This document shows positions 15,442 through 25,313 of a stretch of DNA of 61,041 bases, one piece after another. Within the stretch, counting starts at the first letter, position 1. Each line of letters opens with the position of its first letter. The notes below the pieces were generated by a model, which saw nothing but the letters and a program-made list of their open reading frames with translations, was not told where the DNA came from and searched no databases. The position numbers were made by a program, and so were the translations under genes. This DNA is from Prevotella sp. (GTDB taxonomy: Bacteria; Bacteroidota; Bacteroidia; Bacteroidales; Bacteroidaceae), in contig JAFPME010000001.1 of the NCBI GenBank assembly GCA_017402445.1, positions 1 through 61,041 of the forward strand, read 5' to 3'.

Positions 15442-18201
15442 TCATTCCAGCTCCCAGTGACCGCTGCCCACGTTGTGCCAGCGCCCATTGACGCGCACGT
15501 GGGCGTCGCAGCCGACGGGGATGTCGACCGTGACGGATGTCTTTGTGGCGTGGACGGCGACGCGGCCGTAGAGCGTTTCGGTGGAGGCTTTCACCCATTG
15601 CAGGTCGCCGACGAGGTGCGGGTCGATCTCCAGGTGGCGCATGCCGACGGTTCCCGCCTGCTGACCGATGCCGGCGAGTGTTCGGAAGAGCCATTCGTCA
15701 ATCTGGCCCATCATGAAGTGGTTCTGCGAAGAGCCCTGCCGGGGGTCCCACTGCTCGGTGAGCGTGGTGGCACCCTGACGGAGCTGGTAGCCGTAGCCGG
15801 GCGTCTCGTAGTGGTTGAGCATGGCGTAGAGCAGCTCGTTCTGGTCGTTGCGGGCCAGCGCTTGGAAGAGATAGCGGTTGCCGACGTCGCCCGTTGTGAG
15901 GCGTGTGCCGTGGGCGTGGATGTCGGCGATGAGGTTTTTTAAGAGAGCTGAGCGTGGGGAATTGGGCTGCGACGCTGTCGCAGCATACGGGACGATGCCG
16001 AGGAAGAGGGGCAGGGCGTTGGAAGTTTGGCTGCCCGAGCCGTAGTAACAGGAGTCAGGGTGGAAGAAATGGCGGTTGAAGGCGTCGGTGACGTTGCCGA
16101 GCAGGGCGCTGTAGCGGCGCTCGTCGGCATCGTTTCCTGTCATGCGTGCGGCGCGTGTGAGCAGCTGCAGGTCGTAGATGTAGTGCGCGGTGGCCACGAG
16201 AGGTACGGGCGTGTTGCGCGAGAAGCCCGCGCGCCAGGGCCCGTAGTCGTACCAGTCGCCGAGTCCGTGGCTGACGATACCGTCGTCGGCGCGGCTTGTC
16301 AAGTAGTCCACGTAGCGTCGCATGGCGTCGTAGTTGTTGACGATGAGCGTGGAGTCGCCGTAGTGCTCGTAGTACATGAAGGGCAGGATGACGAGCGTGG
16401 AGCCCCATTCGGGCGAGTCGTCGAACAAGTTTCCGAAGGAGACGTACTGCGGTGCGGTCGTAGGCACCATGCCGTTGGCTTTCTGTGTGTCGGTGATGTC
16501 GCGGATAACCTTCGGAATGTAGGCCCCCATCTCGTAGTTATAGAGCAGCGACGGTCCGCAGAGGTGATCCTGTTCGAGCCATCCCAGCTTTTCGCGGTGC
16601 GGACAGTCGGTGAGCACGGCCTGCATGTTGCTGCGCTCGGCGCGCTCGATGAGACGGTGCGTGCGGGTGAAGAGGTCGTTGCTGCACAGGAACGACGACA
16701 CTTCGGGTGCGCTGTTGTGGACGAAACAGCTGCGCAGACGGTTCAGGACGGGCAGTCCGTCGGGGTTCGGCTCTCCCTCGATGACGGCACCTTCCACCTG
16801 AATGTAGCGGTAACCGTAGTAGGAGAAGCTCGGGTGCCAGGTCTCGCCGAGGCGGTTGCCGCGCAGGGTGTACTCGTAGTAGTGCTGCCGTCCGGTCTGC
16901 GTCTGGTCGCAGACGCCCTGTGGCGTCAGCGATTCGGCCACGAGTAGCGTCACCTTCTGGCCCGACTGTCCGGTGACGGTAATCTCGGGGAAGCCCGCGA
17001 GGTTCTGTCCCATGTCGAAGACGCGCACCGAGGGGTGCACCGTGCGGCGTGTCTTGGCCGAAGCAGCAGCTAAAGAGTCGGGGCTGACGGTTATTTCGCG
17101 CGCGACGTCGTAGCGTTCCATGATGCGCACAGGCGGTGCCTCCTGGGCCCGCAGGGTGCCTTCGGGCGCTTCGACGACGACGGCATGGTCGCCCAAGCCC
17201 TCGATGGGCATGTTGGTTCCCCACGCCTCCGAGGGGAACGTGCGCGCGTCGTAGCTCTCGCCGCCGTAGATGCTGTTGAACGTCACGGGGCTGGGATGGA
17301 GCTCCCACGACTCGTCGGTGCAGACGGTTGTGAGCTTCTTGCGCCAGGCCAGCACGTCGATGCGCGCCAGGAGCTTCGGCGGCCCGAAGGATGTCTGCAG
17401 CTTGCTGTAGCGGTTGCCGCGCTGCACGTTGTAGAAACCGTTGCCGAGGATGACGACAATCTCGTTGGCGCCGCTGCGTATGTACTGCGTGATGTCGTGT
17501 ATATTAAAATAGGTTGTCTTTGAATATTCGCTCCACAGTGGTGCGAACTCGTCGGTGCCCACGCGTCGGCCGTTCAGGTAGACCACGTAGTGGCCCAGTC
17601 CGCAGATGGCGAGCTGAGCGTCGACACCTTTTCGGTTGCCGTTGAGCGGCACGGAACCATTGATGAAGAACACCTTCCGCAGCACGATGCTCTTCGACGA
17701 GAGCGTGTCCACGCCGTCCCACTTGGCTTTGAACGTGTCTTTCTTGAAGACGGCGTTGCTCCACCGGCCGTCGGGGATGCGCGCATCCTTCTTTGTGATG
17801 GCTCCAATCCATCGGGCTTCGTTCATGGGCGGCGCCACACGAAGAATCTGTCCGCTGCTCCAGGGCGATGCCTTGCCCTTCTGGTCCCAGACGCGCACGC
17901 GCCATACGTAGCCTTGCCGGCGGAAAGGCAGTGCCGGGAGGGCGATGTGCTGGCTCTCGCTGCTGCGCACGCGCTTCGAGTCGAAGACCTTCTTGTTGGT
18001 GATGCGTTCGGTCACCGTGATGCGGTAGGCTGTCTGGCGGTCGTTCTGCACGTCGGACGTCAGTTGCCAGCCCACACGGGCCTGCTCGTTGACCACAGCT
18101 GTGCCCGTCTGGTAGTTGCATTGCTGGCGGCTGATGGTCAGTCGGGCTCCGGCTTGCAGGCTGAGAGCGATGGAAAAGATGAGGAGGATGGCTTTTTTCA
18201 T
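15442..18201 (-). CDS. GH78 alpha-L-rhamnosidase, exported
   Basis: 919 residues with a signal peptide (MKKAILLIFSIALSLQAGA). It releases terminal alpha-L-rhamnose. Order: N-terminal beta domains of Bac_rhamnosid_N type, where residues about 200-245 (GLGHYVVYLNGRRVG) form the carbohydrate-binding jelly roll, then an (alpha/alpha)6 catalytic barrel. The signature region is LTDCPHREKLGWLEQDH (residues about 535-551), the GH78 version of DCPxRDExxxWxxD. The C-terminal beta domain ends near VRVNGRWHN. It is the last gene of the leftward operon that starts at 28169. A TCTAGA array ends 18 bases before its start codon, where the ribosome-binding site would lie. Confidence 0.92.
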   Translation of the reverse strand: MKKAILLIFSIALSLQAGARLTISRQQCNYQTGTAVVNEQARVGWQLTSDVQNDRQTAYRITVTERITNKKVFDSKRVRSSESQHIALPALPFRRQGYVWRVRVWDQKGKASPWSSGQILRVAPPMNEARWIGAITKKDARIPDGRWSNAVFKKDTFKAKWDGVDTLSSKSIVLRKVFFINGSVPLNGNRKGVDAQLAICGLGHYVVYLNGRRVGTDEFAPLWSEYSKTTYFNIHDITQYIRSGANEIVVILGNGFYNVQRGNRYSKLQTSFGPPKLLARIDVLAWRKKLTTVCTDESWELHPSPVTFNSIYGGESYDARTFPSEAWGTNMPIEGLGDHAVVVEAPEGTLRAQEAPPVRIMERYDVAREITVSPDSLAAASAKTRRTVHPSVRVFDMGQNLAGFPEITVTGQSGQKVTLLVAESLTPQGVCDQTQTGRQHYYEYTLRGNRLGETWHPSFSYYGYRYIQVEGAVIEGEPNPDGLPVLNRLRSCFVHNSAPEVSSFLCSNDLFTRTHRLIERAERSNMQAVLTDCPHREKLGWLEQDHLCGPSLLYNYEMGAYIPKVIRDITDTQKANGMVPTTAPQYVSFGNLFDDSPEWGSTLVILPFMYYEHYGDSTLIVNNYDAMRRYVDYLTSRADDGIVSHGLGDWYDYGPWRAGFSRNTPVPLVATAHYIYDLQLLTRAARMTGNDADERRYSALLGNVTDAFNRHFFHPDSCYYGSGSQTSNALPLFLGIVPYAATASQPNSPRSALLKNLIADIHAHGTRLTTGDVGNRYLFQALARNDQNELLYAMLNHYETPGYGYQLRQGATTLTEQWDPRQGSSQNHFMMGQIDEWLFRTLAGIGQQAGTVGMRHLEIDPHLVGDLQWVKASTETLYGRVAVHATKTSVTVDIPVGCDAHVRVNGRWHNVGSGHWELE

Positions 18202-18218
18202 GCTGATGGTTGTTTTTT

Positions 18219-18287
18219 TCTAGATTTTCTAGATTCTCTAGATTTTCTAGACTTTCTAGATATTCTAGATTTTCTAGATATTCTAGA
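18219..18287. repeat. 9-bp tandem array, 8 TCTAGA units
   Basis: TCTAGA starts at 18219, 18228, 18237, 18246, 18255, 18264, 18273 and 18282, an exact 9-base period, with AT-rich triplets between. It fills the space between the DUF5703 gene stop (18297) and the GH78 start (18201). Confidence 0.95.
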
Positions 18288-18296
18288 CTATCCTAA

Positions 18297-20594
18297 CTAT
18301 TCTGGAGTTTTGCAATCAGAGGTGATACGGCCGCCGTTCATCGTGGCTTCAACAACGCGGCCGCCGGTGGCACGCAGGCGGAAACTGACGTTCCACTCGC
18401 GGGGCCAGGCAGGAAAGAGGATCGGAGTGCCGTCGGGCGATTCCTGAAGGAGCATCTCCTGCAGGCCGATCATGGCTGCTCCGCCGCGGTTCAGGTCGGG
18501 TGCCCAGTCGAAACCGGGGTCCCAGAAGGCAGGGAAACGGTAAGGACCGTCGGCCAGTTTCTCCGTGATGAGGCGTCGGGCTTCGTCGGTCAGGCCTAGG
18601 CATGCCGCCCAGATGTTGTCCTGTTTCCAGCCTTTTGTGCTGCGCATCTCCACGGCATGCGGGTCTTTCAGATAGGTGTTGCGGGCGATGTCGAGGCCGG
18701 GTCGGCCCATGCCGTAGATGCGCCAGGGGAAGACGGGGTAGAGCTGCGGCGTCTCCACGTTCTGAATGCGTGCCCACACGGCTGCCGGTGCGATGCAGGT
18801 GTCGCCGTCGATGGTGCGCAGGGGGATGTCGGGGAGGCGCTGGAGAAGGCTGTCGGCGTAGAGTGAAGAATCTTTTTGAGCGGCAGGATGCTCAGCACGG
18901 TGCGACGATTGCACTAGGTAGCGGCTGAAGGCAGTGGCTACGGTGCGCAGTGCGGCGATGGTGCTGGCCGGGTTGTAGGCTTGCTTGTAGGTTTCGCAGC
19001 CTGAACCGGGGAAGATGATGAGGTGGCCGTCGCCGTCGAGGCTCTTTGCGCCGCGCCGTCGGGCGAGGTATTGGTAGTGTTCGTCGAAGAAACGGAGACA
19101 GCTCTCGATGAGCGGCTCGTATTTGCGGATGTCAAGGCCACTGTATTCGTGGGCCTGCAGGGCCATGAGGCAGAACTCCAGGGCGGTGTCCCACTCGTAT
19201 TCGAGCCATGCGTTGCGCTCCATTCCCCAGTCGTCGCCGTCCTTGTGTTTGCCGTATTCGGCCGGGTTGGGCAGTCCGAAGTTCTCTATCTGTTCGGAGA
19301 AGCAGGCACCACGGTGCCCCCAGTGGTGACGGGTCCATAGCTCTGCCGTGGGCAACAGGCGCAGGTAGGCGTCGAGCTGGGCGGTCAGCAGGTCGGTGTC
19401 GCCGCTCTTCAGCATGTGCCAGTGGACGAGACGCTGGTTTTGTGCGGTCATCGTTCCGCCGCCCCACTTGCGGTAGTCGGGCGTGAAGGGGGTGAGCGAA
19501 TCGGCGTAGACGGGGTCGAAGGTGAACAGTCCGCCGTTGAACTTGGTGGGCCATTGGCCGCGTGCGTTACAGCCGAGCATGAATCGCATGAGCTCGTAGT
19601 TGCGCAGGACAGCCTGAAGGGCGGGTTCGTGGCTGTCGGTCTGAATCCAGCTGCGCTGCCAGTAGTCGTGCCACCAACGGGCAGAGCGGCGTAACGACTC
19701 TGACGCCTTGATGTTCTGGAAGACAAACGGGCCGATGGTGCCGCAACCGTCGACGGCTGTCAGCTGGTATTCCTTGTGTCGCAGATAGCGCAGGTCGATC
19801 ATCAGGGTGCTGTTTGTGCTGTTGTCTGACGCAAAATGCCACGCGCGGTAGTCGGTTCCGGCGTAGACACCGTCCGTCGTACCCGAAAAGCGGAAGCCGG
19901 GAGCGTACATGGTGCCGCCCATGAGCCGTCGGGCCAGCGGGTTGTGAATCTCGGAGGAAACGGTCTGGAGGTTTTCGCGCTGCACGGTGAAGTCGAAAAC
20001 CGTCTCTGTGCGGTTATGATGGAAGAAGCTAAGCTCGTTTTTGTCGGCAACGATGCTGTCGGCACGCGTCACCGTGCCTTCGGGCAGCACCCATTTGTAG
20101 CTGCTCTGCTGGCATTCGGCCTTGGTCAGCGGTCGGTCGCGGTAGCGCCAACTCTCGTAGCTGAGCGTTGCCCCGTGTCGGGACTGTCGTGTAGAGAATG
20201 CGACGAACACAACGGGCTGCTCGACATCCACCCATAAGCGCACCCTGACGCCACCGCCTTCCACGTAGATGCAGCCCTCGTCGAGGGAAAGAGTCTGGCG
20301 GAAGTCGCTGGTGCCGAAAGGATTGCCGTCGAAATGGAGGCGCCACCGGCCAGCCTTCAGCAGCGTGTTGTTCTCGTCGAACCAGCCGCTCTGCGAGATG
20401 TAGAAGAGCAGGTCGCCCCCTTCTACCCACACGTTCATGCCCATGTCGCAACCTCCGCAGGGCATCGACTCGCTGCTGTTGCGGCTTTGGGTGGTCCATA
20501 CCAAGGGTTTGGGAACATAGTCGCCTGGCTTCTTTGCCCCCGCGGAAGCGACGATGCAAAGAAGCCAGGCGATGAGAAGAATGCGATGCTTCAT
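18297..20594 (-). CDS. DUF5703-domain putative glycoside hydrolase, exported
   Basis: 765 residues with a signal peptide (MKHRILLIAWLLCIVASAGA). The N-terminal region (SMPCGGCDMGMNVWVEGGDL, residues about 43-62) matches DUF5703, a beta-sandwich found ahead of an (alpha/alpha)6 barrel in proteins resembling GH95. The middle and C-terminal parts (GHRGACFSEQIENFGLPNP, WARIQNVETPQLYPVFPWRI) look like such a barrel. The reaction is not established; it sits between two rhamnosidases and an acetylesterase, so a side-chain glycosidase of rhamnose-containing pectin is likely. Its start codon is preceded by a second TCTAGA array. Confidence 0.75.
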   Translation of the reverse strand: MKHRILLIAWLLCIVASAGAKKPGDYVPKPLVWTTQSRNSSESMPCGGCDMGMNVWVEGGDLLFYISQSGWFDENNTLLKAGRWRLHFDGNPFGTSDFRQTLSLDEGCIYVEGGGVRVRLWVDVEQPVVFVAFSTRQSRHGATLSYESWRYRDRPLTKAECQQSSYKWVLPEGTVTRADSIVADKNELSFFHHNRTETVFDFTVQRENLQTVSSEIHNPLARRLMGGTMYAPGFRFSGTTDGVYAGTDYRAWHFASDNSTNSTLMIDLRYLRHKEYQLTAVDGCGTIGPFVFQNIKASESLRRSARWWHDYWQRSWIQTDSHEPALQAVLRNYELMRFMLGCNARGQWPTKFNGGLFTFDPVYADSLTPFTPDYRKWGGGTMTAQNQRLVHWHMLKSGDTDLLTAQLDAYLRLLPTAELWTRHHWGHRGACFSEQIENFGLPNPAEYGKHKDGDDWGMERNAWLEYEWDTALEFCLMALQAHEYSGLDIRKYEPLIESCLRFFDEHYQYLARRRGAKSLDGDGHLIIFPGSGCETYKQAYNPASTIAALRTVATAFSRYLVQSSHRAEHPAAQKDSSLYADSLLQRLPDIPLRTIDGDTCIAPAAVWARIQNVETPQLYPVFPWRIYGMGRPGLDIARNTYLKDPHAVEMRSTKGWKQDNIWAACLGLTDEARRLITEKLADGPYRFPAFWDPGFDWAPDLNRGGAAMIGLQEMLLQESPDGTPILFPAWPREWNVSFRLRATGGRVVEATMNGGRITSDCKTPE

Positions 20595-20617
20595 GATTGG
20601 GAGGATTGGTTTTTTTT

Positions 20618-20677
20618 TCTAGATTCTCTAGATTTTCTAGATATTCTAGACTTTCTAGATATTCTAGACTTTCTAGA
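20618..20677. repeat. 9-bp tandem array, 7 TCTAGA units
   Basis: TCTAGA starts at 20618, 20627, 20636, 20645, 20654, 20663 and 20672 (exact 9-base period). It lies between the acetylesterase stop (20702) and the DUF5703 gene start (20594), ending about 24 bases from the start codon. Confidence 0.95.
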
Positions 20678-20701
20678 TTATTTACTATTCGGATGATGGG
20701 G

Positions 20702-22105
20702 CTACCAGCTGTCGGTGCGGAACGAGCTGACGGGGAGGCCGTCGTGCATCAGGTCGCCCTCAACCCAGTCGCGGAAAGCGTAGCGCACGGCTACGGGTTT
20801 CTTCACCTGTTCGCTGCGTACGTACACCCGGTTGCGCGAAATCCAGGCCTCGGCGGGATGGAACACGCGGTCTTCTCCGGCAATTTCAAAGTTGCTGCTC
20901 TTCGGGCCGTGTTCAAAGTAGACCCACTCCTTGCTGCGGTCGAAAGCCACCACAGCCGTGTCGCCGTGGAACTCCACGCTGCTGTACGTGGCGAAATCGG
21001 GCAGTCCCTTCACGCCGTAGGTGTTGCTGAGGGCGAGGATGGCGAGCCGTTCGCCTGCTTGCCGCTTCTTTCGCGGGTGGATGCCGTACTCCAGACCGGC
21101 ATCCATGAGCACTGCCATGCGGGCATTGGGAATCGTGGCCTCGGCCTTTAGTTGCTGTTCACGCAGATATTGGCTGCCTTTCCAGTCGATGAGGGAGTAG
21201 TCGTAGGGGGCAATCTGACAATAATAGAAGGGGAACTCGCCCTGCTTCCAGTCCGCACGCCAGCCCTCAACCATCGTTTTGAGCAGCGGAGCATAGTAGT
21301 CGAAGCGCGGCACGTTGTCTTCGCCCTGGTACCAGATGGCGCCACGCATGGTGTAGCCCACCAAGGGCCGCAGCTGACCGTAGTATAAAGCCGTGGGGCA
21401 ACGTTGTTGCAGCTTCTTCATGTCGTCCTCGGTTACGTGTTGGTTCACTTTGGGAAAAGCTTTCAGCCATTCGGGTGCCATCCAGGCTTCGCAGGCAGAG
21501 CCGCCCCATGAGGTGACGATGAGGCCGACGGGTACGCCGAGCGTCTGGCGCAGCGCCCTGCCAAAGTAATAGGCGGTGGCAGAGAAATCGCGGACGCTGG
21601 CACTGTTGGCTTCGTTCCACTGTCCTGTCACATCGCGTTCGGGTGTCAGCGACGCGTGGCGCTTGACCGTAAAGAGTCGCAGACTGGCATCATGGCAGCG
21701 GAGGAGTTCCTCCGTCGTGCCCTCTACGGGCTGCTGCTTGAAGCCCTTCATCTGCATCTCCATGTTCGACTGTCCGCTGCATATCCATACTTCGCCGATA
21801 AGGATGTTGTTGAGCATCAGGAATTCCTCGCCGTCGCTGAAAGCGATGTAGTAGGGACCTCCGGCTTCGGGCGTCTTCACTTTCAGTTCAAAACGCCCGT
21901 TTTTGTCGACTTTGGCCAGATGTTCCTCGTCGTTCCACGAGGTAACGACGACGACACCGTCTTTTCCGGCATCTGTCCAGCCCCAGAGATTACACTCGGT
22001 CTGCTGTTGCAGCACCATGTTGTGGTCGAAGAACTGAGGCAGCGTGACCTTGGCATGGACCGTTATTCCGATGAGCGCCACGATGGCGCAGATTAGTTTT
22101 CTCAT
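20702..22105 (-). CDS. SGNH sialate O-acetylesterase-like carbohydrate esterase
   Basis: 467 residues, exported (residues 1-18 hydrophobic). The SASA-type SGNH hydrolase motifs are ICSGQSNMEM (nucleophile serine, residue about 115) and GAIWYQGEDNV (residues about 262-272). In pectin loci such enzymes usually remove O-acetyl groups from rhamnose, galacturonate or other side-chain sugars rather than from sialic acid; that is inferred from the neighbours. Its ATG lies one base after the stop of the GH106 gene, so translation is coupled. Confidence 0.88.
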   Translation of the reverse strand: MRKLICAIVALIGITVHAKVTLPQFFDHNMVLQQQTECNLWGWTDAGKDGVVVVTSWNDEEHLAKVDKNGRFELKVKTPEAGGPYYIAFSDGEEFLMLNNILIGEVWICSGQSNMEMQMKGFKQQPVEGTTEELLRCHDASLRLFTVKRHASLTPERDVTGQWNEANSASVRDFSATAYYFGRALRQTLGVPVGLIVTSWGGSACEAWMAPEWLKAFPKVNQHVTEDDMKKLQQRCPTALYYGQLRPLVGYTMRGAIWYQGEDNVPRFDYYAPLLKTMVEGWRADWKQGEFPFYYCQIAPYDYSLIDWKGSQYLREQQLKAEATIPNARMAVLMDAGLEYGIHPRKKRQAGERLAILALSNTYGVKGLPDFATYSSVEFHGDTAVVAFDRSKEWVYFEHGPKSSNFEIAGEDRVFHPAEAWISRNRVYVRSEQVKKPVAVRYAFRDWVEGDLMHDGLPVSSFRTDSW

Positions 22106-22106
22106 A

Positions 22107-25100
22107 TCATTGTTCTATTTTAAGCTCTGGCTGTGCGAGGAGACCTGTCGGCAAGAGGCTGTCTCCCTTCGTTCGATACTTGGCATTGGTCCAGACGCCT
22201 TCGTAGGGCGCCTTGCCTTGGTCCGTTCCGCGCAGGGCATTGTGCCAGGTATTCACAACTTCTATCTCAATCGAGTTCTTTCCTTTCTGCAGGGCGCGCG
22301 TAATCTCCACCTCGTAGGGAGCAGTCCAGGCAATGCCGCAGTCCTTGCCATTCACCCATACGTGGGCAATATCCTTCACATGGGGTAGCGACAGCCAGAT
22401 TCGGCCTGTCGGCATCTCTTTTTTCTTCAGCTTCAAGGTCGTCTGATAGCGGGCGTGGCCACTGAAGTAGCGGATGCTGTCAGCTGGATGCCGACTCCAG
22501 TCGAAGAGGGTGTCGGTCTGCAAACGCAGGCCGTTCTCTCGGAAAGTGAGCTGCCACGGAGCTTTCGGCAGGGGTTTGCTGGTGTAACGGCTGGAGGGCT
22601 GCAAACCGATGTAGCCGACAGCCGAACTCAGGAAGACGAAAACGGAACCGTGGGGCGCCAACGTCAGCGCAACATCGGTCCGCGGCTGGTTGACAGTGGC
22701 CTTAGCAGGCAAAGAAAAAGTATTGGAGAGTGGATCGTAGATGACTACATCTTTGTAAAGTCCGCTACGGAAGGAGGCTGTGAACGATTGCTCACGGTCG
22801 GTCTGATTGGAAAGAAAATAGGTTTCGCCGAACTCTCCTCTGCTGCGGTGCGCAAAGGCGACATCGGGAGGAAGGATGACGTCGGGCTCGATGCCCAGCG
22901 GTGTGAGGTCGGCTTTTGTGTAGGGTTGGTCGATGATGGCGATGCCGCGGCTGCGCAGGGTGTCGATTTGACGCTTGACTTCAGGCGAGAGGCTGACGGC
23001 AGAGGGAATGACGAGGGCGCGATAGGGGTAGTCGTCGTTCCAATGGAGCAGGGCATCGCGGTTCATCGAGTCGTAATGATAGCCATGCAGGGGATTGATC
23101 CAGTCGTTTGCGTCGGTGATGCCTGCTGAATGCCACACACCCACAGGCGATTCCTCCATGGGCTGACCGATATTGGCCAGACGTTTGTGCTCGGCAGCAA
23201 CGCGCTCGGAGCCGAAGAGACCAGGTAGCATGTTGACCAAACGGTCGGGAGTGAGGGCGCGTCGGGGCATCTCTTCGCCGGTGAACACGGCGATGTCGGC
23301 CACAGGGTCGCCTTTCTGCAACCACTGCTGACAGTGGGTGATATAGTCTACAAGGGCTTTGGCTTCGGGGAACCACGTCTGGTCGCGCTGGAAGAAGAGG
23401 CCGATGCCGTCGAGAGTCATGCCGGGACGGCGGTCCATCCACGGGTTGTGGGTGAAAACATGGAAGAACAGTCGGTTCATGCCGAGGGCAAAATGACAGT
23501 CGAGAAGCGGTTTGATCATCGCGGGCGTCTCGTTCCAGACACCACGCACTTCGGTGAATCCCTCGGCCTGCACGATATTCTTACCGTAGACGTGGGCACC
23601 GCTGATGGCATCGAGCATGTCGGTGGGCTTGTCGTGCGTGGGACTGTTGAGCCAGAACTCGCCCATCGGGACGTCCACATATTTATAATGCTCCATTCCG
23701 TCGCTGACCATCGTGGGCGCCACACTTTCTGAAGAGAGCTGCACGCCATACTGACGGGCTTTCTGCGCCACGGTGGCAAAGAAAACCTCGTTGATGAGTT
23801 CGTTGATGGTCTTTCTTACATCGCGTAGTACCTCATCACACTTGGCGGCCGACTCAATGGGGATACCAATCATGACAGGCAACCACGGAATGAGGTCGTA
23901 GCCGCGACGATGCCGAAACTCCTCGGCAAAACGGTGGCCCCAGTTCTGCGAACCACATTCCCAAGAATCTACGTGCAGATACTTCACTACATCGGCATGA
24001 GGGCGCTGCTTGAACAGTGCGAACCACGAATCGACCTGCTTGCTGACGGCCTCGCGTGAGAACTTGTCGCACTCCAAGCCCTTGGCACCGCCGGCTGTTG
24101 CATTGGTATGTCCCGTTGAAGTGTGGCCGATGCGGACGATGCGGTAGGCGTAGCTTGGAGAATCGATGAAAGAAAGCGAATGGCCTGTCACCCGGTCTCC
24201 CTCCAAAGTCAGGCGTACCACTTCACGTCGGGGCCAACAGATGCTGTCGGGCAGTTCTTCGGAAGAAGCATCAGGAGCTATGCGCCAGACGTAGCCAGCC
24301 TTGCCTTCCCAGTTGTCGACGCACGGCTGAGCATAGAGAGTGGCGTTCTTCAGACTTAAACGCGGACGCCATTTGGCAGCGTCGAGGTCCTCGCTGCCAG
24401 GTTCCGTGCCTCCCGGTGTCCATGAGAGCCGCCAAAAGCGTGCTGTAGTAGGCTTGAAGGCAAAGGTGGTGTTGAAGTCATAGTTCTGCCAACCTTGTCG
24501 TGGGGGCACTAATCGTTTCACCATACGGAAGTTGACACCGTTGTCGCTCACCTCTATGGTGATGCGCTGTCCCTGTATGTTGGTGCCGTTGGCGGCTATC
24601 TCGATGTTGGTGAACTGTCTTGGAACTCCGAAGTCGAACTGAATCCATGCCGGTTCGGAAGCTGTGAAGATGCCTTTGGCGTTGCGAGTCATGGTTGAAG
24701 ACATCGTGACAGGACACTTATCCACGTCGCGTTGCAGGTTGAAGTTATAGGGAAAAGGATGGAACGAGCGTCGTGTCAGCGGAATGGCAAAGGTGGCAAT
24801 GTCCTCGTAATAGCCTTCGTAGCCCTGCGGACGATGCAGGGTCAGGCCGTTTTTCCGGTGAATCAAATCCTCCAGTCGGCCAACCAGAATGGTATCGCTG
24901 TAGACAATCTTCTGCATCGACTCTTCGGGTGTGATCCAGGGTCCGCCGGCCAGCGCGAAGCCATCGCATACATGAATGCCCATTCCTAAGCCGAGACTGT
25001 CGGCCTGTTGCATAGATACGTCCACCATGTGCCAGAAGTTGTCGCTCAACGCGTCGGCCTGGCCCTGAAACTCCGGGCGTTCGGCGGCCCCACGAATAGG

Positions 25101-25295
25101 CATCAGGTAGCAACCGCCCAGTCCTACGTCCTTCATGGCTTGCAAGTCGGCCTTCACGCCCTCTTCCGATACGGCGCCATACATCCAGTACCAGAAGGTC
25201 CATGGTCGGCTCAGCTCGTCGGCTTGCTTCTGCTGCGGCTGAGCTGCGCAGACGAGCGAGGCAAAGAGAAGGAAAAAGACTGTCAGTTTCTTCAT
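22107..25295 (-). CDS. GH106 alpha-L-rhamnosidase, exported
   Basis: 1062 residues with a signal peptide (MKKLTVFFLLFASLVCAAQ). The GH106 family opening is clear: RPWTFWYWMYGAVSEEGVKA and LGGCYLMPIRG (residues about 30-70), followed by a (beta/alpha)8 barrel with inserted beta domains, then galactose-binding-like C-terminal parts (IWLSLPHVKDIAHVWVNGKD). GH106 enzymes remove alpha-L-rhamnose; a characterised Bacteroides member acts in rhamnogalacturonan II breakdown. It is the second gene of the operon, 18 bases after the GH2 gene. Confidence 0.93.
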   Translation of the reverse strand: MKKLTVFFLLFASLVCAAQPQQKQADELSRPWTFWYWMYGAVSEEGVKADLQAMKDVGLGGCYLMPIRGAAERPEFQGQADALSDNFWHMVDVSMQQADSLGLGMGIHVCDGFALAGGPWITPEESMQKIVYSDTILVGRLEDLIHRKNGLTLHRPQGYEGYYEDIATFAIPLTRRSFHPFPYNFNLQRDVDKCPVTMSSTMTRNAKGIFTASEPAWIQFDFGVPRQFTNIEIAANGTNIQGQRITIEVSDNGVNFRMVKRLVPPRQGWQNYDFNTTFAFKPTTARFWRLSWTPGGTEPGSEDLDAAKWRPRLSLKNATLYAQPCVDNWEGKAGYVWRIAPDASSEELPDSICWPRREVVRLTLEGDRVTGHSLSFIDSPSYAYRIVRIGHTSTGHTNATAGGAKGLECDKFSREAVSKQVDSWFALFKQRPHADVVKYLHVDSWECGSQNWGHRFAEEFRHRRGYDLIPWLPVMIGIPIESAAKCDEVLRDVRKTINELINEVFFATVAQKARQYGVQLSSESVAPTMVSDGMEHYKYVDVPMGEFWLNSPTHDKPTDMLDAISGAHVYGKNIVQAEGFTEVRGVWNETPAMIKPLLDCHFALGMNRLFFHVFTHNPWMDRRPGMTLDGIGLFFQRDQTWFPEAKALVDYITHCQQWLQKGDPVADIAVFTGEEMPRRALTPDRLVNMLPGLFGSERVAAEHKRLANIGQPMEESPVGVWHSAGITDANDWINPLHGYHYDSMNRDALLHWNDDYPYRALVIPSAVSLSPEVKRQIDTLRSRGIAIIDQPYTKADLTPLGIEPDVILPPDVAFAHRSRGEFGETYFLSNQTDREQSFTASFRSGLYKDVVIYDPLSNTFSLPAKATVNQPRTDVALTLAPHGSVFVFLSSAVGYIGLQPSSRYTSKPLPKAPWQLTFRENGLRLQTDTLFDWSRHPADSIRYFSGHARYQTTLKLKKKEMPTGRIWLSLPHVKDIAHVWVNGKDCGIAWTAPYEVEITRALQKGKNSIEIEVVNTWHNALRGTDQGKAPYEGVWTNAKYRTKGDSLLPTGLLAQPELKIEQ

Positions 25296-25313
25296 GTTCG
25301 GGGCGGAAAAGGG

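Noticed and set aside
18219-18287. coding repeat (plus-strand LDFLDFLDI frame)
   Set aside because: The open frame is created by the 9-base period itself and has no start signal; the array is intergenic.
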